Assembly (NCBI GenBank): GCA_046726955.1
Contig: JBKPBQ010000392.1
Location: 1-12,929, forward strand
Direction of reading: 5' to 3'
DNA: 12,929 bases
Source: CAVPGH01 sp046726955
Lineage (GTDB): Bacteria > Acidobacteriota > Vicinamibacteria > Fen-336
The first letter of the stretch is position 1. Every line of letters begins with the position of its first letter. The position numbers were made by a program, and so were the translations under genes. Of this stretch, positions 1 to 10,845 are shown in pieces. The notes under the pieces were generated by a model. That model saw nothing but the letters and a program-made list of their open reading frames with translations. It ran no database searches and was not told the DNA's origin.

Positions 1-2
1 GG

Positions 3-875
3 TCGAAGCCGCCTCTCGCCTACCGCGATTACTTCGCGCTGTCGGTGACGGAGAAGGAGCTCACCCCGGTCGCCGACGACGCCCGCACGAAGGCGGAGGC
101 GGGCTTCAAGTCCTTCCTCGGCGAGCGGGGCTTCCCCGAGGAGACCGCCGACCGCTGGCTCTCCGCCCCCATGCTCGCGCGTCCCGACGCCCCTCCCGCG
201 CGCGGCCGCTTCCCGCTCGTCCTCGTCGCGCAGGGCAACGGCCAGTCCGCGATGGACCAGGCGGTCCTGGCCGAGGTCCTGGCCAGCCACGGCTACGCGG
301 TCGCCACCTGCCCGTCGCCCATGAACATCTCGGGGCCGATGCACGACGAATCGGAGATCGCCGCGCGCGCGGAGGAGCAGGCGGCCGACCTCGCGTTCGT
401 CCTCCGCCAGCTCGAGCGCGATCCGCACGTCGACGCCGCGCGCGTGGCCGTCGTCGGCCACAGCTTCGGCGCGCGGGGGGCGCTCCTGTTCGCCATGCAG
501 GACCGCGCCGTGCGGGCGCTCGTGAGCCTCGACGGCGGCATCGGAACCGCCCTCGGCCGGGAGGCGATGGAAGGGTCGCGGCTCTTCAAGGCGAGCGGCC
601 TCGACGTCCCCGTGCTGCACGCCTACGAGGAGCTCGACGACTACATGAAGCCGGACTTCTCACTGCTGCGGAAGGTGGCGGGAGAGCGCCTCGAGCTCGT
701 CCCCACGCGGGGCCTCCACCACTTCCACTTCACCACGCTCGGGTTCGCGGCGTCCGCGTGGCCCGAGGTCGCCCGCGCCACGGGGGCGGGACCCGAGGCG
801 GCGGAAAACCTGGCCGCGGTCGTCGCGCGCACGATCGACGTGCTCGGGCGCGCGCTCGCTCCCGCCCCGCGGTAG
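3..875 (+). CDS. Alpha/beta hydrolase, dienelactone-hydrolase/PAF-acetylhydrolase-like (5' partial)
   Basis: Probable serine ester hydrolase of the alpha/beta-hydrolase fold; the substrate cannot be told from sequence. The nucleophile elbow GHSFG has its Ser at residue 140 when counted from the GTG at base 45. It follows a hydrophobic strand (VAVVG) and precedes a helix. FPLVLVAQGNG near residue 57 fits the first core strand plus oxyanion region. YEELDD (194-199) could supply the acid, and the His-rich GLHHFHF (223-229) the catalytic His. The frame is open with no stop back to base 3 and reads KPPLAYRDYFALS before the GTG. That GTG has no Shine-Dalgarno sequence, so the gene most likely starts upstream of the window and 45 is an internal codon. 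It ends in TAG and converges on the next gene. The fold is fairly sure, the sub-family is not. Confidence 0.8.
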   Translation, partial: SKPPLAYRDYFALSVTEKELTPVADDARTKAEAGFKSFLGERGFPEETADRWLSAPMLARPDAPPARGRFPLVLVAQGNGQSAMDQAVLAEVLASHGYAVATCPSPMNISGPMHDESEIAARAEEQAADLAFVLRQLERDPHVDAARVAVVGHSFGARGALLFAMQDRAVRALVSLDGGIGTALGREAMEGSRLFKASGLDVPVLHAYEELDDYMKPDFSLLRKVAGERLELVPTRGLHHFHFTTLGFAASAWPEVARATGAGPEAAENLAAVVARTIDVLGRALAPAPR

Positions 876-892
876 GTCTATCGATCGTCGAA

Positions 893-906
893 GGAGCGGC
901 GGCTCC
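893..906. terminator. Small hairpin between convergent genes, possible bidirectional terminator
   Basis: GGAGC (893-897) and GCTCC (902-906) form a 5-bp GC-rich stem with a GGCG loop. It lies exactly between the stop of the hydrolase gene (875) and the stop of the convergent membrane-protein gene (907). The position suits a shared terminator. The stem is short and neither side has a real T-tract (CTATTTG on the plus side), so this is tentative. Confidence 0.25.
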
Positions 907-1152
907 CTATTTGAAGACGCCGAGCGCCCGCAGGATGGCGATGAGGATCGCGGCGCCCACGACGGCCATGACCCACGACATGATCGGCGGGCCTCCGATG
1001 CCGAGCTGACCGGCCAGCCAGCCGCCCAGGCTCGCCCCGATGATCCCCACGATCACGTTGGCGAGGATCCCCATCTGGGCGTTCGTCTTCATGACGATGC
1101 TCGCCAGCCAGCCGACGACGCCGCCGATGATCAGATAGATGATCAGCCCCAT
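907..1152 (-). CDS. GlsB/YeaQ/YmgE-family (transglycosylase-associated) small membrane protein
   Basis: An 81-residue, very hydrophobic, Gly-rich protein of the Transgly_assoc/GlsB-YeaQ-YmgE family, small inner-membrane proteins often linked to general or envelope stress. The molecular function is unknown despite the 'transglycosylase-associated' name. Three membrane segments are visible, at about residues 2-20, 28-50 and 57-79. The family pattern is clear: IIGGVVGWLAS near the start, a polar turn (MKTNAQMG), NVIVGIIGASLGGWL in the middle and a final AVVGAAILI helix. Length matches the family. The ATG start is backed by a purine-rich Shine-Dalgarno (GAGAGGAG) about 7 bases upstream. It is convergent with the hydrolase gene. 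It lies downstream of the kinase operon on the same strand, separated by about 200 bases, so it is probably transcribed separately or by read-through. Confidence 0.88.
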   Translation of the reverse strand: MGLIIYLIIGGVVGWLASIVMKTNAQMGILANVIVGIIGASLGGWLAGQLGIGGPPIMSWVMAVVGAAILIAILRALGVFK

Positions 1153-1360
1153 TTGGCTTCTCCTCTCGTATGGCGGGCTTCCTCCCGCCTCGATGCTTTC
1201 GTAGCGCGGCCCGACTCGAAGGCGGCCTGGCCGCAGATCCTGCCGCGTTGCTCGCGGTCCTGCCTGGTGTGGACGGCGGGAGCCTACTCAACAACGTGCC
1301 CGCGCCGCAATGGAAATCGTGGAGGACGAAATCCGGTCGACGGCCGAACGGCGGAGGGGG

Positions 1361-3607
1361 CTAGGACCCCTTCCTCTCGTCGGAGGGCGGGTAGAGGCGC
1401 TCGAACTCCGCCTCGCCGTGCAGCAGCGCGAGGTCGGGGTCCCGCCGCGCCCACTGGGCATCCTTGAAGCCGGCCTCCGACGCCCGGGCGAGCGCGTCGA
1501 GCGCCTCGGCCTTGCGGCCGAGCTGGCAGTAGACGCAGGCCGCGTTGTAGAGAACCGTCGTCTCGTTGGACCGGAGCGCGATCGCGAGGTCGACCTCGCG
1601 TCGGGCGTCCTCGGCGCGCCCCAGGATCGCGTAATCGGCCGCCACCAGCACCCGCGCGCGCGCATCCTCGGGGACCGTCCGCAGGTGCGTCTCGAGGGCG
1701 AGGATCTCGCGCTGCCTCAGGCTGTCCGCCGCGTCCTTCTTGCCGAGCGCCATGAGCGCGTTGCCGATGGGAATGTAGACGTTGTAGTCCTCACCCGCCG
1801 CCGCGATCGCGGCCTCCGCCATCTCCGCGACCTCGTGGTAGCGGCCGGCCGCGAACAGGGCGCGCCCCAACAGGTAATACGCCCCTTCGCAGTCCGGCCG
1901 CCGGGCGATCGTTTCCCGGACGCGCCGGAGGGCGTCCTCGAGGCGACCCTCGGCATAGAGGATCCACGCTTCCGCCACCCGGGTCTCGGGTGCGTCGCCG
2001 CCCAGCGCACTCGCCCGCTCGCTCGCCGCCTTCGCCCGCTCGATCCAGGCGGGGGTCCGCTGCGAGCGGTAGTAGTGCTGCGCGCAGGCGTTGGCGATCG
2101 CGGCGTGGGCGAGCGCGAAGCCTGGGTCCATCGCCACCGCGCTCTCGAACATCTGCAGCGCGAACTCCACGTCTTGCCGCGTGACCCGCCGCGCGTAGCT
2201 CTTGCCGCGCAGGTAGACGTCGTAGGCCTGGAGGTTGGCGGTGGGCTTGGCGGCGAGCGCGGCCTGCTCCTGGGGGGACAGCGTCACGCGCAGCGCCTCC
2301 GCGATCTTGCGCGCGATCTCGTCCTGCACCTCGAAGACGTCCTTCATCTCGCGGTCGTAGCGCTCGGACCACAGCGGGAAGTCCGTCTTCGTGTCGACGA
2401 GCTCGGCGTTGATCCGCAGCCGGGCCCCGGCGCGCCGGAGGCTGCCCGTCAGCAGATAGGCCGCCCCGAGCTGCTGCCCGACCTGCGCGGGCGCCGCCTG
2501 CTTGTCGCGGAAGGCGAGCACCGTGGAGCGCGCGAAGATCCGCAGCCCCTTGATCTTCGAGAGCTCGGTGATGATGTCTTCGGTGACGCCGTCGCGCAGG
2601 TACTCGTCGTCTTTCACGCCGGAGAGGTTCTCGAAGTAGAGAACGGCGACGGACTTGTCGCCCGCCTTCGCGGCCGCGCCCGGCCGCGAGTCCTGCAGGT
2701 CGGCCCCCCGCCGCCCGCCGGAGTCCGTGTCGCGCTTCAGGCGCAGAAGCTCGGTCTTGAAGTCGGTCGCGGTCTGGTAGCGCAGCCCCCGATCCTTCTC
2801 GAGCGCTCGTCCGACGATCCGCCCGAGCTCGGCCGGCAGCGCCGGCTTGAGGAGGGCGAGCGGCGCCGGTTCGCGGTTGAGGATCGCGTCGAACACGACC
2901 GCCGACGTCTCCCCCGGGAACGGAAGCGTCCCGGCCGCCATCTGGTAGAGCACGGTCCCGAGCGAGAACAGGTCGCTGCGGGCGTCGGTGAGCTGCCCGC
3001 GCGCCTGCTCGGGCGACATGTAGGAGATGGTGCCGAGGGTCGTACCGGCCGAGGTCAGCTCGTTCGGCTGCACCGCGGTGGGGGCCTCGGAGTCCTCGCC
3101 GCCCTCGGCGCGCTTGCGCTCGATCTTGGCGAGACCGAAGTCGAGGATCTTGGCCTGGCCGCGCCCCGTGAGGAAGATGTTGGCGGGCTTGAGGTCACGG
3201 TGCACGATGCCCTTCGCGTGCGCCGACTCGAGCGCGTCCGCGATCTGGATCCCGAGATCGAGGAGGGGGCCCACTTCGAAGGGGCCGCGCCGGATGCGGT
3301 CCGCCAGCGTCTCTCCTTCGAGCCGCTCCATCGCGATGAAGTGCCGTCCCTCGTGCTGTTCGATCGCGTGGATGGTGCAGATCCCGGGATGGTTCAGTGC
3401 AGAGGCCGCGCGGGCCTCGCGCTGGAAGCGCTGGAGCGAGTCGTGGTCCCGGGCGAGCTCAGGGGGCAGGAACTTGAGGGCCACATGCCGGCCGAGCGTC
3501 GTGTCCTCGGCCTCGTAGACGACACCCATCCCGCCCCGGCCGAGCCTGGCGGTGATCTGGTAGTGGGAGACGGCCTGGCCGGTCAGGTCTTCCGTCTCGC
3601 CGCTCAC
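1361..3607 (-). CDS. Kinase D: Ser/Thr protein kinase with TolB-like and TPR C-terminal regions
   Basis: A 748-residue predicted cytosolic Hanks-type kinase, the last gene of the array. Kinase domain at about 16-290: glycine loop GRGGMG (23-28), VALK Lys45, HRD 136-138 within HRDLKPAN, DFG 156-158, and SPE in place of APE. All catalytic residues are present and it is an RD kinase. A charged linker leads to the TolB-like module, beginning SVAVLYFENLSG at about 319 and ending near LSPQEQ (443-448). TPR-like helices then run to the closing WARRDPDLALLHG motif. No membrane helix is seen. The GTG start at 3607 overlaps kinase C's stop as GTGA and has a GGAGG Shine-Dalgarno 9 bases upstream. The same frame stays open upstream inside kinase C, but that stretch is Arg/Pro-rich and unlike the paralogues. 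The start adds about 7 residues relative to A-C. Substrate unknown. Confidence 0.9.
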   Translation of the reverse strand: MSGETEDLTGQAVSHYQITARLGRGGMGVVYEAEDTTLGRHVALKFLPPELARDHDSLQRFQREARAASALNHPGICTIHAIEQHEGRHFIAMERLEGETLADRIRRGPFEVGPLLDLGIQIADALESAHAKGIVHRDLKPANIFLTGRGQAKILDFGLAKIERKRAEGGEDSEAPTAVQPNELTSAGTTLGTISYMSPEQARGQLTDARSDLFSLGTVLYQMAAGTLPFPGETSAVVFDAILNREPAPLALLKPALPAELGRIVGRALEKDRGLRYQTATDFKTELLRLKRDTDSGGRRGADLQDSRPGAAAKAGDKSVAVLYFENLSGVKDDEYLRDGVTEDIITELSKIKGLRIFARSTVLAFRDKQAAPAQVGQQLGAAYLLTGSLRRAGARLRINAELVDTKTDFPLWSERYDREMKDVFEVQDEIARKIAEALRVTLSPQEQAALAAKPTANLQAYDVYLRGKSYARRVTRQDVEFALQMFESAVAMDPGFALAHAAIANACAQHYYRSQRTPAWIERAKAASERASALGGDAPETRVAEAWILYAEGRLEDALRRVRETIARRPDCEGAYYLLGRALFAAGRYHEVAEMAEAAIAAAGEDYNVYIPIGNALMALGKKDAADSLRQREILALETHLRTVPEDARARVLVAADYAILGRAEDARREVDLAIALRSNETTVLYNAACVYCQLGRKAEALDALARASEAGFKDAQWARRDPDLALLHGEAEFERLYPPSDERKGS

Positions 3608-5823
3608 GCCGGGGTGCCTCCGGCCGGGTAGAGCTTCTCGAACTCGGGGTCGCCGTGGAGGAGAGCGAGGTCCGGATCGCGGCGCGCCCACTCCACGTCC
3701 TTGAAACCGGCCTCCCACGCCTTCTTCAGCGTGTCGAGGGCCTCGCGCTTCAGCTTCAGCTTGCAGTAGGCGCACGCGCAGTTGTAGAGCACGGACGAGT
3801 CGTTCGGGCGCAGGACCCGGGCGAATTCCATCTGGCGGATGGCCTCGTCGGCCCTCCCCGTTTCGGAGTACATGCCCGCGAGCAGCACGCGGGCGCGCGC
3901 GTCTTCCGGGACCTTCGCGATGTGGCCCTCCATCGCCAGCACCCAGCGTTGGAGGAAGCCCGTTCGCCGCTCGTCCTTGCCGAGCGCGCCCAGCGCGTTC
4001 ACGATCGGGATGTAGACGCTGTAGTCGTCGCCCGCGGCCTCCACCGCGGCCTCCGCGATGTCCGACACCTCCTGATAGCGGCCGGCGGCGAAGAGCGCCC
4101 GGCCGAGGAGGTAGTAGGCCCCCTCGCAGTTCGGCTTGCGCCCGATCGCCTGGCGGACACGCTGGATGGTGTCCGCGAAGTCTCCCTCGATGTACCGGAT
4201 CCAGGCCTGGGCGACCTGCACGTCCGGCAGCTCGGGCTGCAGGGCGATGGCCTTGTCCGCGGCGGCCTTGGCCCGCGCGCCCCAGGCCGCGTCGCGCTGG
4301 AAGTTCGCGTAGTACTGCGCACAGAAGATGGCGTGGGCGGCGTGGGCGAGGGCGAACTGCGGATCCAGCGACACCGCGTTGTCGAACATCTGGAGCGCGA
4401 ACTCGAGGTCCTGGCGGGTGAGGCGCCGGGCGTAGCTCTTCCCGCGAAGATACAGGTCGTACGCCTGGAGGTTGTCGGTGGGCCTCGCCGCGAGCTCCTG
4501 CTGCTCCTGGGGCGACAGCGTGACCCGCAGCGCCTCCGCGATCTTGCGCGCGATCTCGTCCTGGACCTCGAAGATGTCCTTCATCTCCCGGTCGTACCGC
4601 TCGGACCAGACGGGAAAGTCGGTCTTCGCGTCCATGAGCTGGGTGGTGATCCGGAGGCGGGTGCCCGCGCGGCGCAGGCTGCCCCCGAGGACGAAGGCCG
4701 CGTTCAGCTCGCGGCCCACCTGCTGGGCGGTCACCGCCTTGTCCCGATAGGGCAGGATCGTGGGCCGGGGGAAGATCTTCAGCGTCCGGATCTTCGATAG
4801 CTCTGTGATGATGTCCTCGGTGATCCCGTCGCGGAAGTACTCGTCCTCCTTCACGCCGGAGAGGTTCTCGAAGTACAGCACCGCGACGGATTTCTCGGTC
4901 GTCCTCGCGGACGCACCCGGCCGCGAATCATGCAGCTCGGCCGCGCGCCGGCCGCCCGAGTCGGTGTCGCGCCGGAGCCGCAGCAGCTCGGTCTTGAAGT
5001 CGGTCGCGCTCTGATAGCGGAGATTGCGATCTTTCTCGAGCGCGCGGCCCAGGATGCGCCCGAGCTCCGCGGGCAACGCGGGGTTCACCTGGGTGATCGG
5101 CGAGGGCTCGCGGTTGAGGATCGCGTCGAAGACGACGGCCGAGGTCTCGCCCGGGAAGGGCAGCGTCCCCGTCGCGGCCTGGTAGAGGACCGTCCCCAGC
5201 GAGAAGAGGTCGGTGCGGGCGTCCGTGAGCTGCCCGCGGGCCTGCTCCGGCGACATGTAGGACACCGTGCCCAGGGTGGAGCCGGCGCCCGTCAGCTCGT
5301 TCGCGGGAACGGCGGTGGGAGCGTCAGAGAGCTCACCCTCCGCGGAGCGAGCACGCTCGATCTTCGCGAGACCGAAGTCGAGGATCTTGGCCTGCCCGCG
5401 CGAGACGATGAAGATGTTCGCGGGCTTCAGGTCGCGGTGCACGATACCCTTCGCGTGCGCCGACTCCAGCGCGTCCGCGATCTGGATCCCGAGATCCAGG
5501 AGCGACCCGAGGTCGAAGGGCCCCCTCCGGATCCGGTCCCCGAGCGTCTCCCCCTCGAGCAGCTCCATGGCGATGAAGTGCTGCCCCTCGTGCTGGTCGA
5601 TCTCGTAGACCGTGCAGATCCCGGGGTGATTGAGGGCGGACGCGGCCCGCGCCTCGCGCTGGAAGCGCTCGAGCGAGCCCGCATCCCTCGCCATCTCCGC
5701 GGGCAGGAACTTGAGGGCGACGTGGCGGCCGAGCCGCGTGTCCTCGGCTTGGTAGACGACGCCCATGCCTCCGCTGCCCAGTTTCGACGTGACCCGGTAA
5801 TGGGAGACCGTCTCGCCGATCAT
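3604..5823 (-). CDS. Kinase C: Ser/Thr protein kinase with TolB-like and TPR C-terminal regions
   Basis: A 739-residue paralogue, third in transcription order. The kinase domain has glycine loop GSGGMG (16-21), Lys38 in VALK, HRD 129-131, DFG 149-151 and MSPEQARG at the end of the activation segment; it should be active. The activation segment differs from its siblings (VPANELTGAGSTLGT instead of VQPNELTSAGTTLGT), with a Ser replacing one candidate phospho-Thr. The TolB-like module starts at about 312 (SVAVLYFENLSG). It carries ITEDIITELSKI and LWSERYDRE-type motifs (here VWSERYDRE). The TPR region begins at about 450 and ends in WARRDPDLALLHGDPEF. A Cys-rich NCACAYC occurs near the end. The ATG start has only a weak Shine-Dalgarno. 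It lies 16 bases after kinase B's stop, the only non-overlapping junction in the array. No membrane segment. Substrate and signal unknown. Confidence 0.9.
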   Translation of the reverse strand: MIGETVSHYRVTSKLGSGGMGVVYQAEDTRLGRHVALKFLPAEMARDAGSLERFQREARAASALNHPGICTVYEIDQHEGQHFIAMELLEGETLGDRIRRGPFDLGSLLDLGIQIADALESAHAKGIVHRDLKPANIFIVSRGQAKILDFGLAKIERARSAEGELSDAPTAVPANELTGAGSTLGTVSYMSPEQARGQLTDARTDLFSLGTVLYQAATGTLPFPGETSAVVFDAILNREPSPITQVNPALPAELGRILGRALEKDRNLRYQSATDFKTELLRLRRDTDSGGRRAAELHDSRPGASARTTEKSVAVLYFENLSGVKEDEYFRDGITEDIITELSKIRTLKIFPRPTILPYRDKAVTAQQVGRELNAAFVLGGSLRRAGTRLRITTQLMDAKTDFPVWSERYDREMKDIFEVQDEIARKIAEALRVTLSPQEQQELAARPTDNLQAYDLYLRGKSYARRLTRQDLEFALQMFDNAVSLDPQFALAHAAHAIFCAQYYANFQRDAAWGARAKAAADKAIALQPELPDVQVAQAWIRYIEGDFADTIQRVRQAIGRKPNCEGAYYLLGRALFAAGRYQEVSDIAEAAVEAAGDDYSVYIPIVNALGALGKDERRTGFLQRWVLAMEGHIAKVPEDARARVLLAGMYSETGRADEAIRQMEFARVLRPNDSSVLYNCACAYCKLKLKREALDTLKKAWEAGFKDVEWARRDPDLALLHGDPEFEKLYPAGGTPA
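3605..3621 (-). promoter_or_regulatory. Shine-Dalgarno and GTGA overlap fixing the kinase D start
   Basis: On the minus strand GGAGG (3617-3621) lies 9 bases before GTG (3605-3607). That GTG shares bases with kinase C's TGA stop (3604-3606). This decides the start against both a longer upstream frame and a CTG at 3586, which aligns with the ATG of the paralogues. The arrangement is typical of translational coupling. Confidence 0.6.
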
Positions 5824-5839
5824 GGCTCGCCCGGAAGCG

Positions 5840-8052
<2,213 letters not shown>

Positions 8053-8056
<4 letters not shown>

Positions 8057-10275
8057 GCACCATCCTTCCCTTCTGAAGCGGGGTACAGGCGCTCGAACTC
8101 GGGGTCGCCGTGCAGGAGGGCGAGGTCGGGGTCGCGGCGTGCCCAGTCGGGGTCGCGGAAGCCCGCCTCCCACGAGCGGCGCATCGCGTCGAGCGCCTCC
8201 GCCTTCTTGCCGAGCTGGCAGTAGAGGCAGGCGGCGTTGTAGAGGACGATCGCCTCCTTCGGGCGGAGCGAGATCGCGAGGGCCGCCTCGCGCTCCGCCG
8301 CCTCCACCATCCCCAGGCTTGCGTAGTCGCCGGCGAGGAGCGTGCGCGCCCGCGCGTCCTCGGGCACGGTCTTGATGTGGGACTCGAGGGCCTGGATCTC
8401 CCTCTGGCGCATCTTGTCGAGCGCGTCCGACTTTCCGAGGGCGCCCAGGGCGTTCGTGATCGGGACGTAGACGTTGTAGTCGCCGCCGCTCGCCTCGAGG
8501 GCGGTGTCGGCGAGGCGCGTCACTTCCTGATACTGGCCGGAGGCGAAGAGCGAGCGCAGGAGCAGGTAGTAGCCGCCCTCCGTGTCCGCCTTGCGGGCGA
8601 TCGCGCGCCGCACGGTGGCTTCGGCCTCCTGGTACTGTCCCTCCGCGTAGAGGATCCAGCTCTCCGCGACCTGCACCTCGGGGAGGTCCTTCCGCAGGGC
8701 GCTCGCCTTCTGGGCCGCGGAGACGGCCTTGCCGATCCAGCCCTGCGACCGCTCGTAGTGGTAGTGCAGCGCCGCGCACACGTTCGCGCAGGCGGCGTGG
8801 GCGAGGGCGAAGGCGGGGTCGAGCGACACCGCGTTCTCGAACATCTGCAGCGCGAACTCCAGGTCCTGCCGGGTCAGCCGGCGCGCGAAGCTCTTGCCGC
8901 GGAGGTAGAGGTCGTAGGCCTGGAGGCTGTGGGTGGGCCGGCCGCCGAGCTCCTCCTGCTCCTGCGGGGAGAGCTGGACACGGAGCGCTTCCGCGATCTT
9001 GCGCGCGATCTCGTCCTGGACCTCGAACACGTCGGCCATCTCGCGGTCGTAGCGCTCGGACCAGAGCGGAAAGTCGGTCTGGGTGTCCACGAGCTGGGCG
9101 GTGATCCGCAGGCGATTGCCCGCGCGCCGGAGCGTCCCGGTGAGAACGCACGAGGCCTTGAGCTGCTGGCCGATCTCCACGGGCGTCACGCGCTTGTCCC
9201 GCCAGGCGAGCACGGTGGGGCGCGAGAAGATGCGGAGGCCCCGGATCTTCGACAGCTCCGTGATGATGTCCTCGGTGACCCCGTCGCGGAAGTACTCGTC
9301 GTCCTTCACCCCCGACAGGTTCTCGAAGTAGAGGACGGCCAGCGACCGCTCCGCCGCCCTCACGGCGCCGCTTCGCGCCTCGACACCGTCCGCAGGGCGC
9401 CGCCCCCCCGAGTCCACGTCGCGCTTCAGGCGCAGGAGGTCCGTCTTGAGGTCGGTGGCCGTCTGGTAGCGCAGCGTGCGGTCCTTCTCGAGGGCCTTGG
9501 CGACGATGCGTCCGAGCTCGGCCGGCAGCGCCGGGTTCGCTTGCGAGACCGCCGGCGGCTCGCGGTTCAGGATCCCCTCGAAGACGACCGCGGATGACTG
9601 GCCCGGGAAGGTGACCTGCCCGGTGGCCATCTGGTAGAGCACCGTGCCCAGCGAGAAGAGGTCCGTCCGCGCGTCCGTGAGCTGACCCCGCGCCTGCTCG
9701 GGGGACATGTAGGAGACGGTGCCGAGCGTCGTTCCCGCGCTCGTGATCTCGTTCGGCTGCACCGCCGTCAGGGCCTCCGAGTTCTCGCCGCCCGCGGGCC
9801 GGAGGCGCTCGATCTTGGCGAGCCCGAAGTCGAGCACTTTCGCCTGCCCCCTCGGCGTCAGGAAGATGTTCGCGGGCTTCAGGTCGCGGTGGACGATCCC
9901 CTTGGCGTGGGCGGACTCGAGCGCGTCCGCGATCTGGATCCCCACGTCGAGGAGCGGGCCGATCTCGAGGGGGCTCCTGCGGATGCGCTCGGCGAGGGTC
10001 TCGCCCTCGAGGAGCTCCATGGCGATGAACGGGCGCCCGTCGTGCTGGTCGATAGCGTGGACGGTGCAGATCCCCGGGTGGTTGAGCTTGGAGGCGGCCT
10101 GGGCCTCCCTCTGGAAGCGCTCGAGGGCAGCCGTGTCCTGCGCCATCTCCGCGGGTAGGAACTTCAAGGCGACGTGGCGGCCGAGCTTCGTGTCCTCGGC
10201 CTCGTACACGACGCCCATGCCCCCGCTGCCCAGCCTCGAGGTGATCCGGTAGTGCGCGACCGTCTGGCCGATCAC
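8053..10275 (-). CDS. Kinase A: Ser/Thr protein kinase with TolB-like and TPR C-terminal regions
   Basis: A 740-residue protein, first gene of the kinase operon. Kinase domain at about 9-283: GSGGMG 16-21, Lys38, Glu57 as likely alpha-C Glu, HRD 129-131, Asn136, DFG 149-151, SPE 191-193 and Asp205 before LFSLG. This is a complete RD kinase. A linker (about 284-310) precedes the TolB-like module (311-440: SLAVLYFENLSG, GVTEDIITELSKI, LWSERYDRE). TPR-like helices run from about 450 to 700, followed by WARRDPDLALLHGDPEF (711-727). Kinases of this type phosphorylate Ser/Thr of protein targets; these targets are unknown. There is no transmembrane segment between kinase and sensor region, so a cytoplasmic location is inferred. 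The start is GTG, aligned with the MIG of the paralogues; an in-frame TAG about 20 bases upstream rules out a longer protein. The Shine-Dalgarno is weak. Confidence 0.91.
8054..8067 (-). promoter_or_regulatory. Shine-Dalgarno and ATGA overlap fixing the kinase B start
   Basis: On the minus strand GGGAAGGA ends 6 bases before ATG (8054-8056), and that ATG overlaps kinase A's TGA stop (8053-8055). This supports a start here instead of in the long open frame running into kinase A. It implies coupled translation of A and B. Confidence 0.6.
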
Positions 10276-10348
10276 CGTCGAGTCGTCCCGATGCTAGCGA
10301 TGATGAGTCCCCTCGGCTGATTCGCCTGCGCCGTACACAAGAACGTTC

Positions 10349-10380
10349 AGGATATCACCGGGCGACGAGCGTCGGGCGAC
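10349..10380 (-). promoter_or_regulatory. Candidate promoter of the kinase operon with 8-bp direct repeat
   Basis: Reading the minus strand, GTCGCCCG occurs twice (10373-10380 and 10359-10366) separated by 6 bases. Four bases later comes TATCCT (10349-10354) preceded by TG, an extended -10-like element. No -35 hexamer is recognisable; the direct repeat occupies that position, as in some activator-dependent promoters. The palindrome GAACGTTC (10341-10348) abuts the -10. The implied leader to the GTG at 10275 is about 65 bases. Motif reading only; no consensus is known for this organism. Confidence 0.3.
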
Positions 10381-10410
10381 CGCGGCAGTGTGGGGGGGTC
10401 GGCTATACGA

Positions 10411-10435
10411 AATGCGCCCGGCGCGTGGGCGCATT
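10411..10435 (-). terminator. Rho-independent-like terminator after the DUF1761-like gene
   Basis: A perfect 9-bp inverted repeat, AATGCGCCC (10411-10419) and GGGCGCATT (10427-10435), with a 7-base loop. It starts 11 bases beyond the stop of the minus-strand gene ending at 10447. In the minus direction the stem ends ATT followed by TCG, so the U-tract is short. It would stop transcripts from the AraC/DUF1761 pair before the kinase promoter. Confidence 0.6.
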
Positions 10436-10446
10436 GCGGGAACCCT

Positions 10447-10845
10447 TCAGCGCCAGAGACCCAGGACGAGGCCCATCGCAGCGAAGGAGACGGTCAAGTA
10501 GCCGCCGTTGATGAGGATGTAGCTCCACGGCCGCCGCTCGAAGAGCGCGACCACACCGAGCCCCGGGGCCGCCCAGCCGAGGCCGGCCAGGACGCCCGCG
10601 CCGACCGCCCAGGAGACCGTCGTCTCCGGGCCGGAGAGGAAGGCGGCGAGGTTCGCGGCCATGATCAGGCAGAAGACGAACGACACGCCGAAGATCACGG
10701 CGGGCGACCCCTTCCGCACGTCGTCGTCGGTGAAGCCGTTCGCCCGCATCCACGGCTTGTAGAAGAGCGCGGGCGAGTACCAGAGTCCACCGATAACGAA
10801 GTTCACGACCGCCGCCACGAGAACGGCCCCGATGTTGAGCTTCAT
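10447..10845 (-). CDS. DUF1761-like four-helix membrane protein
   Basis: A 132-residue hydrophobic protein resembling the DUF1761 family, whose function is unknown. Four membrane segments are visible at about residues 5-25, 48-70, 78-102 and 108-130. The first helix runs into NFVIGGLWYSPALFYKPW, the Asn/Gly/LWYSP pattern typical of the family. A short polar loop (RANGFTDDDVRKGS) follows. The length is normal for the family. The ATG at 10843-10845 is the best start, although no Shine-Dalgarno is seen before it; the frame upstream holds no better ATG or GTG close by. It lies 50 bases downstream of the AraC-family gene on the same strand and is followed by a hairpin terminator, so the two probably form an operon. 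The AraC protein may control it (inference). Confidence 0.8.
   Translation of the reverse strand: MKLNIGAVLVAAVVNFVIGGLWYSPALFYKPWMRANGFTDDDVRKGSPAVIFGVSFVFCLIMAANLAAFLSGPETTVSWAVGAGVLAGLGWAAPGLGVVALFERRPWSYILINGGYLTVSFAAMGLVLGLWR

Noticed and set aside
1172..1189. GGCGGG/CCCGCC inverted repeat upstream of the GlsB-type gene
   Set aside because: A 6-bp all-GC stem with no T-tract, expected by chance in such DNA. It lies 20 bases before the ATG and could be a leader hairpin, but nothing supports it.
1153..1360. Gap between the GlsB-type gene and kinase D, examined for small genes, RNA genes and terminators
   Set aside because: Short open frames here lack Shine-Dalgarno sequences and recognisable composition; no tRNA-like fold and no convincing terminator after kinase D was seen.
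1310..3631. Long plus-strand open frame opposite kinase D
   Set aside because: Arg/Leu/Val/Gly-rich translation without recognisable domains, exactly antisense to a gene with complete kinase motifs. High GC with third-position bias opens such frames; the same happens opposite kinases B, C and A.
8057..9151. Upstream extension of kinase B giving a protein of over 1100 residues
   Set aside because: The added part is Arg/Pro-rich and lies in another frame of kinase A. The ATG at 8056 has a Shine-Dalgarno and aligns with the start of the other copies.
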